Made by a program: the position numbers and the translations under genes
Shown here: positions 1 to 7,697 of the stretch, piece by piece
How the letters are laid out: the number at the start of each line of letters is the position of its first letter
How positions within the stretch are numbered: the first letter of the stretch is position 1
Notes under the pieces: model-generated
Databases searched by the model: none
Told to the model about the DNA's origin: nothing
Seen by the model: the letters and a program-made list of their open reading frames with translations, nothing else
Source of the DNA: DASXTS01 sp036505275
GTDB taxonomy: Bacteria; Actinomycetota; Actinomycetes; Mycobacteriales; Pseudonocardiaceae
Assembly: GCA_036505275.1 (NCBI GenBank)
Contig: DASXTS010000515.1
Location: forward strand, 1 to 7,697
DNA length: 7,697 nucleotides
Direction of reading: 5' to 3'

Positions 1-427
1 CGATGGCAGCTTCGATGGCATCGAGCAGCTCGTAGGTCTCCTCGATCAGGTACTGCCGCAGCGATGAGTGGGTCTGCTCGGCGTCCCAGGGGCAGCCGCC
101 CGGCGAGCGCAGCCGGTCCATCACCGCTACCGCGTCGAGCAGCGCGGCGCCGGCCGGTTCCGCCACGGTGATCACCTCGGCGCCGGCCCCGACCAATGCC
201 GCGGCCGCGGCGCCGGCCGGATCATGGGTGAGCAGCACCACGGCCTCGGCGGCGGCCTGCGCGGCCAGCTTGTCCGGCGACGGCACCGGCGCGGCACCGG
301 CCTGCGACCAGGGCAGGTCCGCGTCGGTATACACCGCGGCCGCGGAGCGCAGCACCGGCAGCGCGGCGGCCGGCAGCACCGACCCCAGCCGTGCGGACAG
401 CACAACGACCGTGGATAGCGGCGGCAT
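1..427 (-). CDS. mazG: MazG nucleoside triphosphate pyrophosphohydrolase, N-terminal part (cut by window edge)
   Basis: MazG hydrolyses (d)NTPs to the monophosphate and pyrophosphate and is thought to remove damaged or non-canonical nucleotides in the cytoplasm. The visible 142 residues hold a variable, Ala-rich N-terminal extension of about 100 residues, then the start of the MazG domain: MDRLRSPGGCPWD with CPWD at residues 112-115, and the metal-binding helix motif EETYE at 129-133, followed by LLDAI. The rest lies beyond position 1. From memory, mycobacterial MazG has the same arrangement: an N-terminal extension with a PWS segment, then LVDAVAMMDKLR and LLEETYELLDAV, close to what is seen here. 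The ATG at 427-425 overlaps the stop of the upstream lipoprotein gene as TGATG, with only a weak purine stretch before it, so translation is probably coupled. The family call is firm; catalytic completeness cannot be judged because the C-terminal two thirds is missing. Confidence 0.93.
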   Translation of the reverse strand, partial: MPPLSTVVVLSARLGSVLPAAALPVLRSAAAVYTDADLPWSQAGAAPVPSPDKLAAQAAAEAVVLLTHDPAGAAAAALVGAGAEVITVAEPAGAALLDAVAVMDRLRSPGGCPWDAEQTHSSLRQYLIEETYELLDAIEAAI

Positions 428-1371
428 CAGCTCGCGACGGGGGTAGCGATCGGCACCACGATGGCCGGGATCTCGCTCTCGGTCTCCCCAACCGCGACGT
501 ACTCGTGGCTCCACACGCCGTACCTGGGACTCAGCCGCACCCCGATCTCGCGCGAGTACGGGCCCAGTAGGCGTAGCCCGATGCCCTCCAGCCGGCTCTC
601 GTCGACCTTGTCCGCGGTGACCGCGCCCGGCCGGCCGCTCGGCGTGCCCTTGCTGCGCTCGCGGACCACCACCACGATCCACTGGCCCTGGCCGGCCTGG
701 TCCGGATTCGGGTAGGCCAGCACGGTACCGGCCGGCACGGCGAACAGCGGGGTCTGCAGCACGGCGTCCACACTGTCCGCGATGCTCTGCTTCCGGTCGG
801 CGGCCGCGGGCAGGCCTCGGTTAATGTCCGCCTGGATGATCGACCTGGCACCATTCGAATCGGCGGCGGCCAGCTGATGCGCCTTTGTCACCGCCTGCTC
901 GCGGTTGGCCGCGACGGTCATGTCGAAGCGCAGCGAGGTGTCGAAGTACTTGCGGGCGAGGGCCACGGCCAGAAGCTGGTCGCGAGCCCGATCGCGGATC
1001 GTGTTCCGGTCGTATATCGACTGGGTGATCTCCACCGCGGCCTGCTCGCCGCCCAGCGCCGCGATCAGGTCGCTGATCTGCGCCTCGTCGAACTGCAGCC
1101 CCTCCCGCTTGGCGACCTGCCTGAGCAGCTCGTGCCGGACCGCCTCGCGCGCGATCACCCTGCCAAGGTCGTCGAACTGCTCGTTCGCGCGCAGCTGCTC
1201 CTTCAGCCGGTCGTCCGAGAGCACCCGGTCCCACCAGGCCTGCACGTATTCGATCGGAATCGCGGTGTCCCCGACGATCGCGGCCGCACCCACCTGGCTC
1301 GGTCCCGATCCGCACCCGGCGAGCAGCATGCCGGACACAACAGCAGCAACCGCGGCCGCGACACTCCTCAC
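427..1371 (-). CDS. Exported lipoprotein with SurA N-terminal-like (peptidyl-prolyl isomerase-related) domain
   Basis: This 314-residue protein is predicted to be anchored on the outer face of the cytoplasmic membrane and probably acts in folding of secreted proteins. Residues 1-20 form a lipoprotein signal: one Arg, a run of Ala/Val, then the lipobox LLAGC with Cys20 as the lipidated residue. Residues about 28-140 are helical and charged (VGDTAIPIEYVQAWWDRVL, then REAVRHELLRQVAKREGLQ), the pattern of SurA/PrsA-type N-terminal chaperone domains. Residues about 195-240 (TPLFAVPAGTVL, then GQWIVVVVRER) resemble the end of a parvulin rotamase domain but are degenerate, so isomerase activity is doubtful. 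The start is GTG at 1371, chosen because it gives a complete signal peptide and has a good ribosome site seven bases upstream. It lies 87 bases after mfd and overlaps mazG by one base, so the three are probably co-transcribed. Lipoprotein status is clear; the chaperone role is inferred. Confidence 0.85.
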   Translation of the reverse strand: MRSVAAAVAAVVSGMLLAGCGSGPSQVGAAAIVGDTAIPIEYVQAWWDRVLSDDRLKEQLRANEQFDDLGRVIAREAVRHELLRQVAKREGLQFDEAQISDLIAALGGEQAAVEITQSIYDRNTIRDRARDQLLAVALARKYFDTSLRFDMTVAANREQAVTKAHQLAAADSNGARSIIQADINRGLPAAADRKQSIADSVDAVLQTPLFAVPAGTVLAYPNPDQAGQGQWIVVVVRERSKGTPSGRPGAVTADKVDESRLEGIGLRLLGPYSREIGVRLSPRYGVWSHEYVAVGETESEIPAIVVPIATPVAS

Positions 1372-1378
1372 GCCGCTA

Positions 1379-1385
1379 CCCTCTC
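1379..1385 (-). promoter_or_regulatory. Ribosome binding site of the SurA-like lipoprotein gene
   Basis: On the minus strand GAGAGGG is followed by seven bases and then the GTG start at 1371. This near-consensus Shine-Dalgarno supports the GTG start and independent translation of the gene after mfd. Confidence 0.7.
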
Positions 1386-1412
1386 ACGACGCGTGCGGGG
1401 GCCCGGCCGGAG

Positions 1413-1436
1413 GCCCAGGTGTCCTCACCATTGGGC
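1413..1436 (-). other. Stem-loop in the mfd-lipoprotein gap
   Basis: In the 87-base gap between mfd and the lipoprotein gene, GCCCA/TGGGC and GGTG/CACC pair into a nine-bp stem with a two-base bulge and a four-base loop. No T-tract follows on the minus strand, so it is not a classical intrinsic terminator. It could moderate read-through, mark an mRNA processing point, or be chance in GC-rich DNA. The rest of the gap shows nothing but the ribosome site. Confidence 0.25.
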
Positions 1437-1458
1437 AAATCAGGCGACAACCGGGGAG

Positions 1459-5187
<3,729 letters not shown>

Positions 5188-5195
5188 GGAAGACA

Positions 5196-5200
5196 CCTTC
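5196..5200 (-). promoter_or_regulatory. mfd: Ribosome binding site deciding the mfd start
   Basis: GAAGG on the minus strand is followed by eight bases and GTG at 5187. The alternative GTG at 5196 overlaps this same sequence and has no purine-rich stretch at suitable distance, so 5187 is the better start. Confidence 0.5.
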
Positions 5201-5318
5201 GGCGTTGCGCGAAACCGGGACCTGGATGACGGCGGGCAGGCCCGTCCCCGGGACGAGCGCTCGGGAGGGCCTCGAAACCAGCCTAGTCGGCGCCGGCCGA
5301 GTGGACTCGACCACCAGC

Positions 5319-5355
5319 GGGGCTGAAGCCCCCGCCCTGGGGGTCGACGGGGGCT
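5319..5355. other. Two competing hairpins sharing one arm
   Basis: GGGGC (5319-5323) pairs with GCCCC (5328-5332) around a TGAA loop. Alternatively AGCCCCCG (5327-5334) pairs with CGGGGGCT (5348-5355) around a 13-base loop. The two structures share 5328-5332 and cannot coexist. This resembles attenuator geometry, but no leader peptide or T-tract is seen and GC-rich DNA forms such pairs by chance. Confidence 0.25.
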
Positions 5356-5396
5356 CCAGCAGGCCCGCCGCTGAGGGGGGAGGTTCGCGGCGGGGG

Positions 5397-5417
5397 AACG
5401 GCGCTACACGCGCCGTT
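5397..5417. promoter_or_regulatory. Perfect 8-bp dyad, possible operator or leader hairpin
   Basis: AACGGCGC (5397-5404) and GCGCCGTT (5410-5417) are exact reverse complements separated by tacac. The dyad lies just upstream of the AT-richer promoter patch and directly abuts a second dyad, so a regulator site is plausible. Confidence 0.4.
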
Positions 5418-5431
5418 GCGACATTGTCGCA
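5417..5431. promoter_or_regulatory. 15-bp odd palindrome TGCGACA-t-TGTCGCA, candidate operator
   Basis: Seven-base arms TGCGACA and TGTCGCA flank one central base, the form of a binding site for a dimeric helix-turn-helix regulator. It lies at the left edge of the AT-rich patch, about 90 bases before the sugar dehydrogenase start, near where a -35 element would fall. The regulator is not in this window. Confidence 0.45.
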
Positions 5432-5493
5432 CCGCTCGTTTGTCTCCACAACAATCAGGATTAGACGGCCAGGTACGGCCTGCTCTTACGCGG

Positions 5494-5508
5494 ACGGCAC
5501 GGTGCCGT
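5494..5508. promoter_or_regulatory. 15-bp odd palindrome ACGGCAC-g-GTGCCGT at the 5' end of the sugar dehydrogenase gene
   Basis: Seven-base perfect arms end 16 bases before the ATG at 5525 and overlap the alternative GTG at 5507. In mRNA the stem would occupy the place of the missing Shine-Dalgarno, so it could be an operator or a translational block. Chance pairing in GC-rich DNA is possible. Confidence 0.3.
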
Positions 5509-5524
5509 GCGGCAAGATGCGGCA

Positions 5525-6802
5525 ATGAGCGCGGCGGTCAGCGCGGGAGGTCGTTCGGCGGCGACCACGGTCGGGTCCCGAGCCGCCAGGGCCGCGCTGC
5601 TCGGCACCCTGCTGGCCGCGCTGCCGGCCGCCCTGCTGGCTGGCGGGTGCACCTCGGGAGCCGGCAGCGGCACCCCGGCCGGCGCGGTGCCGCGCGGCCA
5701 GCCGCCAAGCACCACGCCCGCGCCCGGCCTTGTCGTCGAGCGGGTGGTCGACGGCCTGGACAACGGCTGGGACATCGGCTTCCTGCCGGACGGCAAGGTG
5801 CTGCTCACCGAGCGGCCCGGCCGGCTGACGCTGCTCGACCGGGCCACCCCCGGCGCCACCAAGACCACGGTGGACGCGGACTTCTCCGACGTGCATGCCA
5901 CCGGCGAAGGCGGCCTGATGGGGATGGTGATCCACCCGGACTTCGCGTCCAGCCGCCGGTTCACCACCTGCCAGACACACTGGGAGAACGGCAATGCGGT
6001 CGACATCCGGCTGGTCACCTGGGAGCTCTCCGCGGACAACCGCAGCGCGCGTCGGGTCCGCGATCCGCTGGTCGGCGGCCTCCCGGTCAACCCGAGCGGC
6101 CGGCACTCCGGGTGCCGCCCGACGTTCGCACCGGACGGCTCGCTCCTGGTCGGCACCGGCGACACGGCGCGCGGCAACGTCGCCCAGGACCGCACCCTGC
6201 TCGGCGGCAAGGTGCTGCGCATCGACCTGGCGACCGGTGGCCCGGCGCCCGGCAACCCGTACGAGCATTCCGGCAACCCGGCCGAGCAGCTGGTCTGGAC
6301 GTACGGGCACCGCAACGTGCAGGGCGTGGCGATCCGGCCGGGCACCGGGCAGGCCTTCGTCGCCGAGCACGGCCCCACCGTCGACGACGAGGTCAACCTG
6401 CTGCAGCCGGCCGGCAACTACGGGTGGGACCCCTCGAGGGGCGGCACCAGGGGCGGCTACGACCAGAGCGTTCCCATGACCGACAAGGACCGGTTCCCGG
6501 ACGCCATCGAGGCGGTGTGGACCACCGGCGACCACACCGAGGCGATCTGCGCCGCCGTGTTCCTCTCCGGCAAGCAGTGGGGTGTGCTCGACGGTGTGCT
6601 GGCCCTCACCGCGCTCAAGGGCTCCAAGGTGCTGCTGCTCACCATCGGGCCGGACAACAAGGTGCAGCACATCGCGATACCGCGGGAGCTGGACGGCAGC
6701 CACGGCCGGCTGCGGGCCGCCCGCCTCGGCCCGGACGGTGCCCTCTACGTCACAACGTCCAACGGCGGGAACGACGAACTGCTGCGCATCACCCCGGCCT
6801 GA
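5525..6802 (+). CDS. Glucose/sorbosone dehydrogenase family (PQQ-type beta-propeller) putative lipoprotein, LppZ/YliI-like
   Basis: This family folds as a six-bladed propeller; characterised members (E. coli YliI/Asd, soluble glucose dehydrogenases) oxidise sugars with PQQ and calcium outside the cytoplasm. Here 425 residues begin with an Arg-containing stretch, a hydrophobic helix and LLAGGC. Cys42 is the probable lipid anchor, although Ala at -3 makes the lipobox imperfect. Family landmarks follow in order: GFLPDGKVLLTERPGRL, GEGGLMGMVIHPDF, GRHSGCRPTFAPDG with the expected catalytic His at 194, LLVGTGD, YGHRNVQG (260-267), EHGP (281-284) before DDEVN, GNYGWD, and a final YVTTSNGG. GC replaces the usual GG after the His; Cys149 (TTCQTH) and Cys197 might form a disulfide. 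LppZ of mycobacteria, a lipoprotein of uncertain activity, seems the closest relative from memory. ATG 5525 is preferred to GTG 5507, though neither has a good ribosome site; no other ATG or GTG precedes the signal helix. Family is sure; substrate and PQQ use are not. Confidence 0.9.
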   Translation: MSAAVSAGGRSAATTVGSRAARAALLGTLLAALPAALLAGGCTSGAGSGTPAGAVPRGQPPSTTPAPGLVVERVVDGLDNGWDIGFLPDGKVLLTERPGRLTLLDRATPGATKTTVDADFSDVHATGEGGLMGMVIHPDFASSRRFTTCQTHWENGNAVDIRLVTWELSADNRSARRVRDPLVGGLPVNPSGRHSGCRPTFAPDGSLLVGTGDTARGNVAQDRTLLGGKVLRIDLATGGPAPGNPYEHSGNPAEQLVWTYGHRNVQGVAIRPGTGQAFVAEHGPTVDDEVNLLQPAGNYGWDPSRGGTRGGYDQSVPMTDKDRFPDAIEAVWTTGDHTEAICAAVFLSGKQWGVLDGVLALTALKGSKVLLLTIGPDNKVQHIAIPRELDGSHGRLRAARLGPDGALYVTTSNGGNDELLRITPA

Positions 6803-6903
6803 CGGCCCGAGACGGCGCGAACGCGGGCGGGGGACGTAACGGCCGGTACCGGCTCACCGACCTAGGAAGAGGCCAGGACCGGGACGGGAGAGGGCAGCGC
6901 AGG
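6803..6903 (+). promoter_or_regulatory. Gap with a 12-bp palindrome and ribosome site before the nucleotide-sugar dehydrogenase gene
   Basis: GCCGGTACCGGC at 6842-6853 is a perfect palindrome without a loop or T-tract, so it is more like a protein site than a terminator. GGAGAGGG (6887-6894) serves as Shine-Dalgarno about ten bases before ATG 6904. No convincing promoter hexamers are visible, so the gene may be read from the preceding one or from a weak local promoter. Confidence 0.4.
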
Positions 6904-7697
6904 ATGAAGATCAGCGTCTTCGGGTTGGGCTACGTCGGCTGCGTCTCGGCCGCCTGCCTGGCGGCCCGCGGGCACGAAGTGGTCGGCGTGGACGTCAACC
7001 CGACCAAGGTCGAGCTTGTCCTGCGCGGCCAGGCGCCGGTCGTCGAGGAACGAATCGGCGAGCTCACCGCGGACGTCGTCGGCAGCGGCGCGCTGCGCGC
7101 GACCACCGACGTCGAGGCCGCGATCGGGGCCACCGAGGTGTCGCTGGTCTGCGTCGGCACCCCGTCCGCGGCCAACGGCAGCCTGTCGACCACCTACCTG
7201 GAACGGGTGGCCGAGCAGATCGGCCGGGCGCTGGCCGGGCAGGGCCACCGGCACACGGTGGTATTCCGCAGCACCATGCTGCCGGGCACCTGCCTTGACC
7301 TGCTGGTCCCGATCCTCGAGCGGGCGTCCGGCGGGACCGCGGGCCGGGACTTCGGGGTCGCGGTCAACCCGGAGTTCCTCCGCGAGGGCACCAGCGTCCG
7401 CGACTTCTTCGAGCCGCCCAAGACCGTCATCGGCGAGTACGACGTGGCGAGCGGTGACGTGGTGGCGGCGCTGTACGAGGGACTGCCCGGTGAGGTGTTC
7501 CGGGTGCCGATCCCGGTCGCCGAGATGATCAAATACGCGGACAACGCCTTCCACGCGGTCAAGATCGGCTTCGCGAACGAAATCGGGACGCTATGCGCCA
7601 AGCTGGGTATCGATGGCGCCGAAGTGCTGGACACCTTGTGCAAGGATACTGTCCTGAACCTGTCGAGCGCCTATCTCAAGCCCGGGTTTGCGTTCGG
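6904..7697 (+). CDS. UDP-glucose/GDP-mannose 6-dehydrogenase family, AlgD-like (3' end outside window)
   Basis: These cytoplasmic enzymes oxidise the C6 hydroxyl of a nucleotide sugar twice with NAD+, giving the uronic acid precursor of a polysaccharide. The visible 264 residues start with the Rossmann motif GLGYVG at 7-12 and Asp30 after the second strand. Then come CVGTPS, RSTMLPGT, NPEFLREG with Glu157, and AEMIKYADNAFHAVKIGFANEIG with Lys210 and Asn214. LNLSSAYLKPGFAFG follows at the cut. As I recall Pseudomonas AlgD (GDP-mannose 6-dehydrogenase), it has Glu157, Lys210, Asn214 and catalytic Cys268 in the same positions, so the numbering aligns without gaps and Cys268 would fall just past the window. 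This makes GDP-mannose a likelier substrate than UDP-glucose, but substrate is inferred. Start ATG 6904 has a good ribosome site. It follows the sugar dehydrogenase in the same direction with a 101-base gap. No glycosyltransferase or other sugar gene is visible to define the polymer. Confidence 0.93.
   Translation, partial: MKISVFGLGYVGCVSAACLAARGHEVVGVDVNPTKVELVLRGQAPVVEERIGELTADVVGSGALRATTDVEAAIGATEVSLVCVGTPSAANGSLSTTYLERVAEQIGRALAGQGHRHTVVFRSTMLPGTCLDLLVPILERASGGTAGRDFGVAVNPEFLREGTSVRDFFEPPKTVIGEYDVASGDVVAALYEGLPGEVFRVPIPVAEMIKYADNAFHAVKIGFANEIGTLCAKLGIDGAEVLDTLCKDTVLNLSSAYLKPGFAF

Larger units (their letters stand above)
5188..5524. promoter_or_regulatory. Divergent intergenic control region between mfd and the sugar dehydrogenase gene
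   Basis: About 340 bases without a convincing gene. It is GC-rich except for roughly 5421-5466, which is distinctly AT-richer and is the best promoter location for the plus-strand gene. A weak plus-strand match is TTGTCT (5440-5445) with TAGACG (5462-5467), spacing 16. For mfd on the minus strand, TAGGCT (5285-5280) fits the actinobacterial TANNNT pattern of a -10 box, but no good -35 is visible. Two abutting dyads and a pair of competing hairpins are listed separately. An open frame across 5205-5528 has no ribosome site and unconvincing composition, so I do not call it a gene. Confidence 0.45.

Noticed and set aside
5196..5196. GTG at 5196 as the mfd start
   Set aside because: It overlaps the GAAGG that best serves as ribosome site for GTG 5187; it would add only three residues.
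5244..5254. GTCCC-c-GGGAC palindrome upstream of mfd
   Set aside because: Only five-base arms in very GC-rich sequence; chance is the simplest explanation.
5205..5528. Open frame of 107 codons in the intergenic region on the plus strand
   Set aside because: No ribosome site, no recognisable motif, and it covers promoter-like sequence and several dyads; the composition is that of non-coding GC-rich DNA.

Overview
This is a very GC-rich window with GTG starts, purine-rich Shine-Dalgarno sequences and gene content typical of an actinobacterium. A Pseudonocardiales-like or related high-GC lineage is plausible, but I cannot fix the genus from this sequence. Gene order mfd, lipoprotein, mazG resembles the mfd-mazG neighbourhood known from Mycobacterium.

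Layout. Positions 1-5187, all on the minus strand, form a likely operon read from right to left. It runs mfd (transcription-repair coupling factor), an 87-base gap, a SurA-N-like secreted lipoprotein, and mazG (NTP pyrophosphohydrolase, cut by the left edge). The last two overlap as TGATG. Positions 5188-5524 are a divergent control region with an AT-richer promoter-like patch and two abutting perfect dyads. Positions 5525-6802 (plus) encode an LppZ/YliI-like glucose/sorbosone dehydrogenase with an export signal and a likely lipid anchor. After a 101-base gap, an AlgD-like nucleotide-sugar 6-dehydrogenase (plus) starts at 6904 and runs off the right edge four codons before its expected catalytic cysteine.

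How the genes fit together. The minus-strand operon joins transcription-coupled DNA repair (Mfd) and nucleotide-pool cleaning (MazG) to an envelope chaperone-like lipoprotein. The plus-strand genes concern sugars: one exported oxidoreductase and one cytoplasmic enzyme making a nucleotide-activated uronic acid for polysaccharide.

The main unusual signal is inside mfd. A perfect 20-bp inverted repeat with a 4-base loop (3939-3982) is read through in frame, has no stop codon in any of the six frames, and carries codons unusual for the gene. It looks like a dispersed palindromic element that inserted into a flexible loop. A second insertion-like feature in the same gene is a 12-bp tandem repeat encoding Ser-Asp-Gly-Ser units (4249-4332). 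No tRNA, rRNA, CRISPR array, transposase or known defence gene is visible; otherwise the window is ordinary core genome.
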